64,000 nucleotides of DNA, taken from assembly GCA_963838845.1 (NCBI GenBank), contig CAWISR010000003.1:1240001-1304000 (forward strand), given 5' to 3'. The notes below the pieces were generated by a model, which saw only the letters and a program-made list of their open reading frames with translations, was not told where the DNA came from and ran no database searches. Origin of the DNA: CAVRXQ01 sp963838845. Lineage in GTDB: Bacteria > Actinomycetota > Acidimicrobiia > Acidimicrobiales > Bog-793. Shown in pieces: positions 1 to 9,209 of this stretch (positions are counted from its first letter, which is position 1; each line of letters begins with the position of its first letter). The position numbers and the translations under genes were made by a program.

Positions 1-833
1 GAGACGTGGTCGAGGCGCGCTTTCTCGGGAAGTCGGGTGCGCAGGGCATTCGCGACCTTGCCGCGATCGGAGTAGGGCATCAGCGGGCCGAGTCGATCGA
101 GGAGCTCAGCGACCGTCAATTGAGAGGTGACAAGAGGTACGACCAGGTGCCGCAAGGCAGCGGAGGGGTCGACGAAGAGCAGCGTCGTTCCGGTACTGAG
201 GTTGAAGAGGCGTCCGAAGCCAAGATAGGTGACCCACCGGAGCAGCGATACGTAGCGCTCACGATTTCGGATGATCCAGTCACCGATGTTGTCTGAAATG
301 TGGGTTTGGTAGTCAAAGAGTGTTTTCCCGGAGCCATGCTCGAATGCTGCAATTGGTTCGAGCGGATCCGGAATCGAAAATAACAACGCGGTGGCGAAGG
401 CAAGATCCTCCGCCCCCGCCGTCGGATCATCCTTGTCAAGCTCATCTTGCGAGGCGGCAAGAACAGTGTCTCTGAGAAATGCGGCGAAGTTGGAGGGAGT
501 CACCGCATCGCACGATGTGAAACGGGTCCGGACACTCGCGGTCGCGGTGACGATGCGATGACCCACTGTCTGTTGTTCGACGAGTTGCACAGTTCGTAGT
601 GCGGCGAGGGATGTCCTCGCGATGGTTCGCCCGCCCAGCTTGAAGCCTGTCGCCGAGTCCGGTGCGTCCGTCGACTCCTCGGGGACGCTCCGGCCAATGG
701 CCTCGACGAGGCCGAGCGGCGCGACCAAGCGGAAGAGTTCATCCTCAGGGAGGGATCCGTCGCTCGCCAGAAGAGCGCGGATCAGGAACCGCATCGCCTC
801 GGGGAGGACGTCGGGTGGATTGAGGAAGGGCAT
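1..833 (-). CDS. dpdG: DpdG candidate, partial (runs off left edge)
   Basis: An open frame of 277 codons runs leftward from an ATG at 833 and has no stop before the window edge. The start lies directly after the dpdF stop (834-836), so the two are co-transcribed. The visible N-terminus begins MPFLNPPDVLPEAMRFL and the frame has no ATPase or nuclease motif I can recognise. In described Dpd islands the SNF2 (DpdE) and RecQ-like (DpdF) genes are followed by DpdG, a protein without a known catalytic motif that belongs to the restriction half of the system. The name rests on that position and the lack of recognisable domains, not on a motif. The C-terminus lies outside the window. Confidence 0.6.
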   Translation of the reverse strand, partial: MPFLNPPDVLPEAMRFLIRALLASDGSLPEDELFRLVAPLGLVEAIGRSVPEESTDAPDSATGFKLGGRTIARTSLAALRTVQLVEQQTVGHRIVTATASVRTRFTSCDAVTPSNFAAFLRDTVLAASQDELDKDDPTAGAEDLAFATALLFSIPDPLEPIAAFEHGSGKTLFDYQTHISDNIGDWIIRNRERYVSLLRWVTYLGFGRLFNLSTGTTLLFVDPSAALRHLVVPLVTSQLTVAELLDRLGPLMPYSDRGKVANALRTRLPEKARLDHV

Positions 834-3329
834 CTAAATCCTCCCGAGAGCGGTGGCTAGATCTACCGAGGGCCGGAGCAGTTCACGCAGAAGCGCCTTC
901 GAGCGACGTGGGCCACGCTGATGGTGCTCGTGGATAATTACCAGGGCGTCGACCTCGTTTCGGGCTTGGAGAATCCGCTGCAGCGCCACTTCCCCGGCGT
1001 CGGGCGGCAGCACGACGACAGAAGCCAGCGGAGATGGCCAATCCCGATCCAACCAGCTGCCAAGCATTTCCGCCGCGAACCACGCAACTCCCGCTCGTTG
1101 AGTCATGCGCTCGACGATGCGCCGACCATCGACTGGAACCACAAGGAGTCGAATTCCGCCGTCGACGAGTCGTCGGATGAGCGGTTCCAGTTCATCCCAC
1201 GACGCGGCCAATGTACCGATGTAGGTGATGGAGCAGGAGTTGCCGATACCGAGCAGAGGTAGTAACTGCGCCGGCTTCGCCCGGTGGCTGCGGGAGAGGT
1301 AGGGGGAAGGCAGTCGCGTGCCGCCGGACCACGGCAGCTTGCCCGTCGATCGGCAAACGGGGCATCCCCCGCAGCGGACATCAACGTGAGCAACGTCACC
1401 AGTGGACGGGTGCAAGGTGTACGCGTGCGCAAAGAGCGCATTGTGACAAGTTTGCAGATGGTCGACGAGGGTCTCCAGCTTCGCGAGGCTCGCCACAGCC
1501 GCGCCACCGCTTCTCTGCCTTGCCTGGACAAACCGACTCTTGAACAGCTCCTCGTCGTCGAGATCGCCGTGCAGCACGTCGATCTGTACCCGCTTGAAGT
1601 GCGCTTCGTAGAACGCCTCGATGTCGGCATCGCTCTCCGTCTTGGGAACAGCGAGTGGGGGAGACCAGTGCAATCGCACCATGCCGGCCAGTTCCATCAT
1701 CGTGAGGGTGTGGAGGTTCCAGCTGAGGTTGGCATCACTTGATGGTGCAACCACGGCATGGTGCGCGGCGGTCAGCGAGACGCTGAGGCGTCCATGTACC
1801 GTCGCCGACCCGTCATGCATTGCCCGCCAGCGCAGCCACGCCTTGTCCGGACCGATGTTGTCCTGTGCCGAGAGGCGTTGCGCAACCTGGCGGTCGGCAG
1901 GACTGTGGATGAGGAGGGAGACCGAGGCGTTGCCGTCCCGACCGCCACGTCCGACCTCCTGGTAGAACCTGTCAAGACTCTCGGGAACGCAAACGTGAAC
2001 GACGGCGCGGATGTCTGCAATATCGACGCCCAGGCCGAACGCGCTTGACGCCACGACTATGTCACGGTCGTCACGAACTGAACCCTCGCAACGCAGGGCG
2101 GAGATGGCCGCTTGCCGCTCGCTTGTGTTCGACGTGCCGGTTACCGCTGCGACCCGAGAGAACCCGGCATCTCGGAGCCAACGGATCACGTCACGGGTGT
2201 TGACCGCTTGCTCCCCGGTGACAAGGGAGGTGTACACGATCAGCGGCCGCGGAAGATGGCGAATCACTTCAACGAGGCACTGGCGCTTGTCCTCGTCGGT
2301 ACACCTGATTGACCAATACGCTGGTTCCGGCCGAGTCGCCTGTGCCGCGACGAGCGTGAGTTCGCCTTCAGCAAAGAAATGTTCCAAGAGACGTAAGCCG
2401 TGGTCGTCGAGCGTGCCGGTGAGCAAGACGGTCGTGAAATCCGCGTGAGCCCCGGTTGCGAGCGACTTCAGGCGACGCCGAAGTCCGGCCAGCGCCTGGA
2501 ATGCGGGACGGAACGCGCCTCCCCACGACGCGACGATGTGGGCCTCGTCGATGACGAAGTAGCCAAGGTTGCCCTCAGTGGCCAGAGCTTCAAGCGTCGG
2601 CGCGAGGGATGTGATCGTTGCTTCTGGTGACGTAACAACGATCCACTGCTCGCGCCCGCGTAGGCGAGTGCGCAGAGCTTCCTTCTCTTCCTCACGGAGT
2701 CCTGCATGGTACGCAATTGGACCATGCAGGTCGTAGTCCTCGGTTAGTCGTCGTTCGAGGTCAAGTGCAAGCGACACCGTCGGTACCACAAGCAGCGTCA
2801 TTCTCGGTTTCGCGAGAAAGGCTGCCGCTGTAGCAACAAGGGTCTTGCCTGTCCCGGTCGGCAGCACCGCCAAAACGGTCTCTCCGGGCTGAGAGGCAAG
2901 GACGGCTCGAATCGCCTCGCGCTGGGCTGGGGTGCGGTAGTGCTCGCTCCCCCCGCTGACTCTGGGTAGGAATGGATCACCGGGAACTGCCTGACTGGGC
3001 TGGCGGAGCTCGCGGTTCGCCGCGGCGAGTTCGGGCGATACACCGTTGTCGGCCCATGTCGGAAGCCACGGTTGTGCAGTGACCGCCCACTCCGGCGCCG
3101 TGGAATCAGCAGTCGCGCGCGTGAAGTGGGCACTACCCCAGTCATGAGCCGTGGGCCAACCTGTCCCGTGCGGTACGACAATGCTGGCGTATCCCCTGCG
3201 GACGGCCTCGGCACGTACGAGCGCCACGAGGTCCGGAGCCCCGACTTGCTGCTCATCGTGTGCTGTCAGTGCTCGCAATAAGCGGGCGTCGGCCGCTTCA
3301 CTCGCGAGCTGCCGAAGAGACAGTCTCAC
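834..3329 (-). CDS. dpdF: DpdF, RecQ-like DEAH helicase of the Dpd system
   Basis: This 831-aa protein is a superfamily 2 helicase. Walker A is PTGTGKT at about residues 157-163, DEAH at about 261-264 (VIDEAHIVASWG), and a RecQ-style motif VI reads QEVGRGGRDG. A Cys cluster RCGGCPVCRSTG in the C-terminal third may bind zinc. The ~120 residues before the helicase core and the ~250-residue tail match no common RecQ accessory domain that I recognise. The start is GTG at 3329, which overlaps the dpdE stop (GTGA), so translation is probably coupled. In Dpd systems this helicase belongs to the restriction module, not to base synthesis. That role comes from family knowledge; the motifs are visible directly. 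Confidence 0.85.
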   Translation of the reverse strand: MRLSLRQLASEAADARLLRALTAHDEQQVGAPDLVALVRAEAVRRGYASIVVPHGTGWPTAHDWGSAHFTRATADSTAPEWAVTAQPWLPTWADNGVSPELAAANRELRQPSQAVPGDPFLPRVSGGSEHYRTPAQREAIRAVLASQPGETVLAVLPTGTGKTLVATAAAFLAKPRMTLLVVPTVSLALDLERRLTEDYDLHGPIAYHAGLREEEKEALRTRLRGREQWIVVTSPEATITSLAPTLEALATEGNLGYFVIDEAHIVASWGGAFRPAFQALAGLRRRLKSLATGAHADFTTVLLTGTLDDHGLRLLEHFFAEGELTLVAAQATRPEPAYWSIRCTDEDKRQCLVEVIRHLPRPLIVYTSLVTGEQAVNTRDVIRWLRDAGFSRVAAVTGTSNTSERQAAISALRCEGSVRDDRDIVVASSAFGLGVDIADIRAVVHVCVPESLDRFYQEVGRGGRDGNASVSLLIHSPADRQVAQRLSAQDNIGPDKAWLRWRAMHDGSATVHGRLSVSLTAAHHAVVAPSSDANLSWNLHTLTMMELAGMVRLHWSPPLAVPKTESDADIEAFYEAHFKRVQIDVLHGDLDDEELFKSRFVQARQRSGGAAVASLAKLETLVDHLQTCHNALFAHAYTLHPSTGDVAHVDVRCGGCPVCRSTGKLPWSGGTRLPSPYLSRSHRAKPAQLLPLLGIGNSCSITYIGTLAASWDELEPLIRRLVDGGIRLLVVPVDGRRIVERMTQRAGVAWFAAEMLGSWLDRDWPSPLASVVVLPPDAGEVALQRILQARNEVDALVIIHEHHQRGPRRSKALLRELLRPSVDLATALGRI

Positions 3330-6300
3330 TCGCGTGGCCTAGTGAGAATGACCACACCACAGCTGGCGGTTCGTACGTGTGGCGCACTCACCGCGGCACG
3401 AACCAGGCCAAATTGTGTGGCAGTCGCAGTGGCATCGAACGACTCGTGGAGAGCCTGGGCTCGTGCCGCGAGTTGCGCGACAACTCGGGTTTCGTCCCTG
3501 TCGACTGCAAGTTGTGCTCTCTCGAGACTCTCGGTCACCTGCGCCCGGGCGAGCACCTGGTTCGTGGCCTCGGATTCCGCGGTCCGACATGTAGCCGGCC
3601 AGTCGATACCGGCGGTCAGTTGATGAAAGCGTTCGATGTCGGTGCCGAGGTCGGTGGTGGGCCGGTGCAGGAGTTGGGACCTGAGATTAGGCGGTACTTC
3701 GCCGCGACCGGGAACGAACCAGATCGGCTCGAGGATCGGCGACAGGTGTTTCAGCGCCTGGCGCTGCAACGCCATCCGTTCATCGGCGGTGGGCATGTCA
3801 CTGGTGATTACTGGTTCGATGAGGACGTCGAAAAAAAACACTGGTAGCGGGTATGACTCTTCTGGCAGCCCAGCGTATTCTTGGAAACCGGCGAAGGTCG
3901 TTCCGCGGCTGTCCTGCAGACACAACTCGAAGAGCGCATCGACCAACGGCTGTCCCGGGCGCAGGAGTGCGACGCCCTCGCCACCGTCTTGTCGTCTCAG
4001 TGCATAGCGTCGATTGAAGCACTCCAGGCCGATGTGCCGAATCTCCGACTCCGTGAGCAGGGGTGGGTTCCTTGTGCTGATGCCGAATCGAAGTGTTCCG
4101 CTCGACTCCGATGCGGTGAAGTTCAGGGCTCGGCCGACCCAGGAAGCGGTTGCTTCACCCAGCGCCTTGCCCTTCTGATCGATATCGACGAGTCGCTCAA
4201 AGAAGCGCTGCTGTTCGTCGTCGTCTTCGACTGCGTCGAGAAGATCCTGCCCCTCAATGTGCCGCCTGAGCTTCTCGAGTTCTTGCCGCTCGCGCTCAAC
4301 TGGAACTCCGATGCCAGCAAAGCCAGATTCGAGGGCTCGCTTGACAGCCGCGTGCTCGCGCTCGGGCAGGGCGTACTGCAGTGTGGCGCTTGAGCGAGTG
4401 AATATTTCGAAGGCGCCATCGAGGAGGCGCGTCCAGGCTCCGGTGATGACATCGAGTGGGTCGTCGTCGGCGACAACGGTGGAAAGCACAGGTTCGAGGT
4501 GTTCCCCTTGCAGCGTGAAGCGATCGAAACGACCCAGTCGTTGCTCAAGTTGGTTGGCTGACCAGGGCAGGTCAAGATGTAGCACCTCACGGATGAACTG
4601 CAGGTTCCAGCCCTCTTCGGCGACCGTGTCGCAGACGAGGAGGGCGCACAGATCGTCACTGCGAGCCCGATCGTGCTCACGCTCGAGTTCACTGATCGAC
4701 ATGTCGGCCAACAGCGCGGCGACACGACGCTCTCCGTAGCTCTCCTTCATCTGCTCGTAGGCGGCCCGAGCGACGCTTGTATACGAAGAGCACGCAGCAA
4801 CTTTGCACGTGTTGACCTTCGACCAGGCCCAATCCGCCATGGCCTCTAGGCGGCTATCGACCTGATCAGGATCGAGAGCCTCTCGTAGCCAATCTGCGAG
4901 ATTGGCGCCGAGCGCGTGCCCGCGCAGGACCGCGAGCGCCTTCTGTTCGAACGGCAGGACACCAGTGACGTCCTCGAACTCGAGGGCTCGTTGGAGTGCC
5001 CGCACCGCCGGAGTTGCGGCGCTGCATCTGGCGGCGACCACACGGAGCAACTCTGGACCAGGTAGTTCACCGTCATCGACAAGGCGGCCCCGAAATCGAT
5101 CGAGTGCCTCGACGATGCCCTTTCGCCGGCTGTCGACATCAATGAGTCGCCACACGTCGCTTCGCGCTCGCTGGCGAACTGGGAACGCAAGGGCCAGGCT
5201 CGCGGTGCGCCGAGTTCGGATAAGCCGGCGGTGCACGCGGTAGGTATCGCTGACGTATTGCCGCACCAGCCGCGCTTCGACCTGTGCCCAGGTCTCGTCG
5301 TGTGACGAGACTGCCTCGGCGAGCCGATCCAGCATGTGGGCAAGCTCGAGATCCTCGGGAAACGAGTTACGAAGCGTGTCCACTGCGTCGCTCAGAAGGA
5401 AGAGCGGAGTATCCTGCGCGAGAAGGGTGATGGCGTCGCCGATCTCGTCTCGCTGTTCAACTCGAACGCGAAACGCACCAAGATCCTCAAGTCGGTAGGT
5501 GTCGGGGTCGAGAAGATGCAGAAGCCGGAGGAACGCGTCTTCGTTCGAGCGGACAGGTGTCGCGGATAGCAACAGCAGCGACGGAGTTGTCTTCGCGAGG
5601 TGTTCGACTTCGTCGTACAAGCCCGGCTCGGCGTCAGCGCCGGTCAGTCGATGGGCCTCATCAATGACGAGTAACGTCAATGGCGTCTGGTCAGCGGCCG
5701 ATGTCTGCAATGCCGCGCGGTAGGGCGCGACATCGACTCGCCCGCCGTTGAGTCCTTGAATATCGAACTTCTCTTCCAGTTCGCTTTCCCATTGTCGGAT
5801 CAGTGGTTCCGGGACGAGCACGAGGCCCCGAGCGTCAGGTTCGTCCAACAGCGTCTGTCGGATGACCATTCCGGCCTCGATGGTCTTTCCGAGGCCGACC
5901 TCATCAGCGAGGAGGTAGCGGCGTACCGGATCGAGCAGTACGCGGCGAGCCGCGTTGACCTGGTGCTGGTGAAGCTGAATTGCGGATGATGAGATTCCGA
6001 CGAGACCCTCAGCGGCTGAGCGATGCTCCAGTACCTTGCGCATGAAGGTGCTGCGATTGCGCTGAATGAATCGGGCGTCGGTCGCTCGCGACATGAGTAG
6101 TCGAACCGGATCTGTTAGGGGACGGGACCAGCGAACCCACAGCTGCTCCGAGGGCAACTCGGCGTTCTGTTTCCCCAAGAAGGCGACGAGGTAGGCCGCG
6201 GTGTTGTCATCTGGCTGTTCCAAGACTCGGCCAACCCGCCACTGTCCATTGTCGTTCCACCAGACCCGGGTCTGCGGCTCCAGCGAAGCAGCCTGCACTT

Positions 6301-6457
6301 GATCGATCGGAAACTCTTGACGGACGGTGCCTCCGACAACTGGGGCGTCAAAGAATTCGACGACCGCTGTGGAGTCGTTCAGCGCAAGCAATCTTCCGAG
6401 ATCGCTTCCCGCGCAGACGAAGGATCCTGTGACCGGAGGACCCTGATCATTTCCCAT
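3326..6457 (-). CDS. dpdE: DpdE, SNF2-family helicase of the Dpd system
   Basis: This is a SNF2/Rad54-type ATPase of about 1043 aa. Counting from the ATG at 6457, Walker A is DEVGLGKT at residues 185-192, followed by the DEAH box (LLVIDEAHRL), motif III (LLSATP) and a C-terminal helicase motif containing QLEQRLGRFDR. The DEVGLGKTIEAG form is typical of restriction-linked SNF2 proteins. An in-frame TTG at 6562 would add 35 residues, but they are Arg-rich and unlike a domain start, so I chose the ATG; neither has a strong ribosome site. A 332-bp gap separates it from dpdB1, so dpdE-F-G may have its own promoter. Its expected role is restriction of DNA lacking the 7-deazaguanine mark, by analogy with described Dpd clusters. 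Confidence 0.85.
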   Translation of the reverse strand: MGNDQGPPVTGSFVCAGSDLGRLLALNDSTAVVEFFDAPVVGGTVRQEFPIDQVQAASLEPQTRVWWNDNGQWRVGRVLEQPDDNTAAYLVAFLGKQNAELPSEQLWVRWSRPLTDPVRLLMSRATDARFIQRNRSTFMRKVLEHRSAAEGLVGISSSAIQLHQHQVNAARRVLLDPVRRYLLADEVGLGKTIEAGMVIRQTLLDEPDARGLVLVPEPLIRQWESELEEKFDIQGLNGGRVDVAPYRAALQTSAADQTPLTLLVIDEAHRLTGADAEPGLYDEVEHLAKTTPSLLLLSATPVRSNEDAFLRLLHLLDPDTYRLEDLGAFRVRVEQRDEIGDAITLLAQDTPLFLLSDAVDTLRNSFPEDLELAHMLDRLAEAVSSHDETWAQVEARLVRQYVSDTYRVHRRLIRTRRTASLALAFPVRQRARSDVWRLIDVDSRRKGIVEALDRFRGRLVDDGELPGPELLRVVAARCSAATPAVRALQRALEFEDVTGVLPFEQKALAVLRGHALGANLADWLREALDPDQVDSRLEAMADWAWSKVNTCKVAACSSYTSVARAAYEQMKESYGERRVAALLADMSISELEREHDRARSDDLCALLVCDTVAEEGWNLQFIREVLHLDLPWSANQLEQRLGRFDRFTLQGEHLEPVLSTVVADDDPLDVITGAWTRLLDGAFEIFTRSSATLQYALPEREHAAVKRALESGFAGIGVPVERERQELEKLRRHIEGQDLLDAVEDDDEQQRFFERLVDIDQKGKALGEATASWVGRALNFTASESSGTLRFGISTRNPPLLTESEIRHIGLECFNRRYALRRQDGGEGVALLRPGQPLVDALFELCLQDSRGTTFAGFQEYAGLPEESYPLPVFFFDVLIEPVITSDMPTADERMALQRQALKHLSPILEPIWFVPGRGEVPPNLRSQLLHRPTTDLGTDIERFHQLTAGIDWPATCRTAESEATNQVLARAQVTESLERAQLAVDRDETRVVAQLAARAQALHESFDATATATQFGLVRAAVSAPHVRTASCGVVILTRPRE

Positions 6458-6789
6458 CGCAGGATGATCAGGCGTTTGGCGCGTCGCTGAGTACTCCGTA
6501 GCCTGTCGGTGATCGGACAATCGTCGTTCGAGGAACGGTTCGCAGCGCCCTCTGTTCCACAATGGTCCTCAAATCGCCGAGTCCGACACGACACGCAAAC
6601 TTCGGTGACGCTTCGCCCATTCTGTCGCGGTCAGTCCGGGACGCCGCAGGTGGCCCCTACGGCTTGAAACTCATCCGAGATGCTACGACTGTGTTGTCCG
6701 AACGGTAGTTCTGTCGCGGCTTTGATCCTCAATTCTACGTGCACGAATCTTGTATCAATTCTGCGAAACCTGCTCCAAGCTGGTCGCTA
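6458..6789. other. Non-coding gap inside the Dpd cluster
   Basis: This 332-bp interval lies between the modification half (dpdB1 upstream) and the restriction half (dpdE downstream), both read leftward. I see no credible gene, no strong terminator hairpin and no clear -35/-10 pair. It is the only sizeable break in a run of genes that otherwise overlap or nearly touch, so it is the likeliest place for separate control of the restriction genes. Confidence 0.6.
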
Positions 6790-7962
6790 TCAAAGTCGAT
6801 CCGAGCGAGTGGTCGGCTGATTCCATACGCGTGCTTTGTATTCGAAGAGTAGGAAATTTGTAAGTAATTGAATGTCGCGTGGCGTATTCTGTAATTCGTT
6901 CCACCTGCGATAATGCTGTGGCCCAAATTCCCACGAGCCCGAAATCCATTTACATGCGTTCGCCAGCGGAGAAAGGTCGGCTGCAAAATCCCCTTGCGAC
7001 GGCCCTCCCGACCGGCAGTACCGGTCACATATCGCATCCATGACGAAGCCCATGCTTACGATGCCGACTCCGTGCATGAGCCTGGATCGCCGCGGCGGCA
7101 GTCCCCACGCATCGGGAAAAGTCTGCCTCACGGCAGTCCAAAAGCTCATCAGCAGACTCAGCATCGCTTCTGAGTCTCCCGTGCCAGTGACTGGATCGCG
7201 ATGGCGATATAGCGCGCCGTCACTCAAGCTGTTCTCAACCATCCTGAGCACAGAGTTGTCCTTGATTACGCCTTCGGGAGTCGTGGGCGTATGAATCATG
7301 CGCTCCAAGGGAGATCCGGGCGTGTAGTTGAGTCGATCAACCAAGGACGCGGGGAATCGGCGAAGTTGGAGTGAAGTTGGCAATGTGCCTGTCGTTGTCG
7401 GGAGAAGTTCATGGATAAGTCCCTTCGGCAACGGCTTTGTGGAATTCACCAAGATGAATTGTGACCGTTGTTCAGAGTCGGAGTCTGTTACGAATGCCGT
7501 TACACAGACCGGGAATGACTTGACACGAGCGTCTCGAATGGCTGCGCAGCGCTGCTGTCCATCTACGACCCAACCTGGCCTGTCCTCCGGCGGGGCGTTG
7601 TGATCGACGGGAATCACAAGCGTTCCGGGGCACACCTCGTTGTGCGCACCGTTTGACAGGCTCGATTCAAAGCTGACTCGCTTGTCGAACGCGAGAACGA
7701 GTGCATTCGGCACTATCGGATCCTCAGATTCGAGATATCGGCGAATCGACGCGATGTGTGACAGCACCTCTGGTCTCTGATAACCCTGGATATTGGCTGC
7801 GCTGTCACGATGCACCCGCGAAACGGTGGCAAACAGGGGAAGTTGCTTGCCATCGACGGCGAAGCTATAGAGCGTGCGATTCGGACCCTGATGAACCTCA
7901 AGCGCGGGAAGGCGAAGAACTTCTTTGGAGACGAGATTCGGCGGTTGGGTCGTCTTTCTCAT
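6790..7962 (-). CDS. dpdB: DpdB paralogue 1 (DndB/ParB-like, DGQQR)
   Basis: This 390-aa protein is of the DGQHR/DndB type. The hallmark motif WVVDGQQR sits at about residues 131-138, and a conserved GYQRPEV element at about 60-66. DpdB is the ATPase partner of DpdA: the pair puts preQ0 into DNA in place of guanine. Its ATG overlaps the dpdA stop by one base (TGATG), so it is translated after dpdA. A second, clearly diverged copy lies on the other side of dpdA at 9206-10345. The two share the DGQQR core, the LP(K/R)GL region (KPLPKGL here) and the SRLMHG element, but differ widely elsewhere, which argues against a recent duplication. Confidence 0.85.
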   Translation of the reverse strand: MRKTTQPPNLVSKEVLRLPALEVHQGPNRTLYSFAVDGKQLPLFATVSRVHRDSAANIQGYQRPEVLSHIASIRRYLESEDPIVPNALVLAFDKRVSFESSLSNGAHNEVCPGTLVIPVDHNAPPEDRPGWVVDGQQRCAAIRDARVKSFPVCVTAFVTDSDSEQRSQFILVNSTKPLPKGLIHELLPTTTGTLPTSLQLRRFPASLVDRLNYTPGSPLERMIHTPTTPEGVIKDNSVLRMVENSLSDGALYRHRDPVTGTGDSEAMLSLLMSFWTAVRQTFPDAWGLPPRRSRLMHGVGIVSMGFVMDAICDRYCRSGGPSQGDFAADLSPLANACKWISGSWEFGPQHYRRWNELQNTPRDIQLLTNFLLFEYKARVWNQPTTRSDRL

Positions 7963-9209
7963 CAGGCGGCGGTTCCTTCCAACGCGCGACTAAGTCGCTG
8001 GCTGAAGACATAGAGATTGTGAAATCCACGTCGCTTGTTGCGCTCTGAACCACGGAATATGGCGATGTCGATACCTGCCTCTTTACAAATGCCGCAGCCA
8101 CACGTCTTCCACGGCTGGTTTTCGAGCGTCTCTCGGTAGGCGTTACTGCGGTCCTTGCGCGTGTCATCACAGAGTTCGTCATATGCACGAAGTGCGCGAA
8201 GCACGGTGGGCACCTTGATTTCCCCGTCGTCGTAGCGGTGAAGGGCGTTGAGGCAATCGCGCTCGAGTTTGATGGCGCGATCCTGTAACACTTGGCCTGC
8301 CCTGATGCGCCCTCGTAGCTTCGGGTTGCCATCAACCTGTGGGACCCGGAGCGCCGTGTAATTGCGATCGAGGACGTAATAGTTGTCTGTGTCGTCCTTG
8401 AACGACTGACGGAAAGGGGAGGTCGAGTCAAAGCTGGTCACTCCAAACGCTGCAAATTCCTCGATGTGATCACAGCGCGTGATGCCGAGCAGGTGAAGTT
8501 GTGTTTGCTGCCTCCGAACTTTGCTGACCGCCTTGAGACACGCGAGTACATCGTTGGTTTTGAGCGGCACCATTCCGCCGAGAGCGATTCTCCGATAGCC
8601 AATCCGCTGCAGCTCCTTGACGCTTTTCGCGTAGGAACTCGCGCTCCAGCCTTGCGCGACTCCGACCGGTTCAAAGGAGACTTTGCGTGTCCGACAGCGT
8701 CTGAAGAATTGTCGAGCGAGCTCAACTGTGAGTTCCTGTCGTCTGAGCCACGTGGCTGCGTGGGGGTGTGAAGCGCTGGTATCGGCAGCGGGGTCGTAGC
8801 CGAGGATGACGTGGTCGACGGAAATGCCAAGGTCGAAGCCACATTCCGCATAGAAGTCGATGACGTCGTCAGGGCTATAAGGGGGTTCATCGTCTCGGAC
8901 GTACGAGAACGCGCCGCAATCTCCCATGGTGGCAAGCCGTGGTCTGGTTGTTTGGTCCAGTCGGAAGAACTCGCGCACGCCGACGCGGTAGAGGCGGTGA
9001 CGTTGGGCGATGCTGTATCTCCCTGAGGCTTGAGGGAGTCCGTCAACGATCGTCTTCGAGACGAGGAGACCATCAAAAGGAGGATCTGCGAGCGCTTCGT
9101 GCGCGTATCGGTCGTCGCGCTGACGTACGCGGTAAATCGAACGCTGCTCGGTGACAAAGTCGAAGCTCGGATCGATCTGATCCTGGCTGTCCGGAAAGAA
9201 GAACTTCAC
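7962..9209 (-). CDS. dpdA: DpdA, TGT-like preQ0 DNA transglycosylase
   Basis: This 415-aa protein exchanges a guanine in DNA for preQ0, the key step of 7-deazaguanine DNA modification. It is a divergent tRNA-guanine transglycosylase. VDHVILGYDP (Asp132) and TSFDS (Asp261) correspond to the acid and nucleophile regions of the TGT barrel. The C-terminal CGCGIC with a His 22 residues later (Cys370, Cys372, Cys375, His397) reproduces the TGT zinc site. The start is GTG at 9209, overlapping the dpdB2 stop (GTGA). It sits between two dpdB genes. The family is clear from the motifs and the neighbourhood of queC/D/E; the DNA target follows from the Dpd partners, since tRNA TGTs do not keep this company. 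Confidence 0.9.
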   Translation of the reverse strand: MKFFFPDSQDQIDPSFDFVTEQRSIYRVRQRDDRYAHEALADPPFDGLLVSKTIVDGLPQASGRYSIAQRHRLYRVGVREFFRLDQTTRPRLATMGDCGAFSYVRDDEPPYSPDDVIDFYAECGFDLGISVDHVILGYDPAADTSASHPHAATWLRRQELTVELARQFFRRCRTRKVSFEPVGVAQGWSASSYAKSVKELQRIGYRRIALGGMVPLKTNDVLACLKAVSKVRRQQTQLHLLGITRCDHIEEFAAFGVTSFDSTSPFRQSFKDDTDNYYVLDRNYTALRVPQVDGNPKLRGRIRAGQVLQDRAIKLERDCLNALHRYDDGEIKVPTVLRALRAYDELCDDTRKDRSNAYRETLENQPWKTCGCGICKEAGIDIAIFRGSERNKRRGFHNLYVFSQRLSRALEGTAA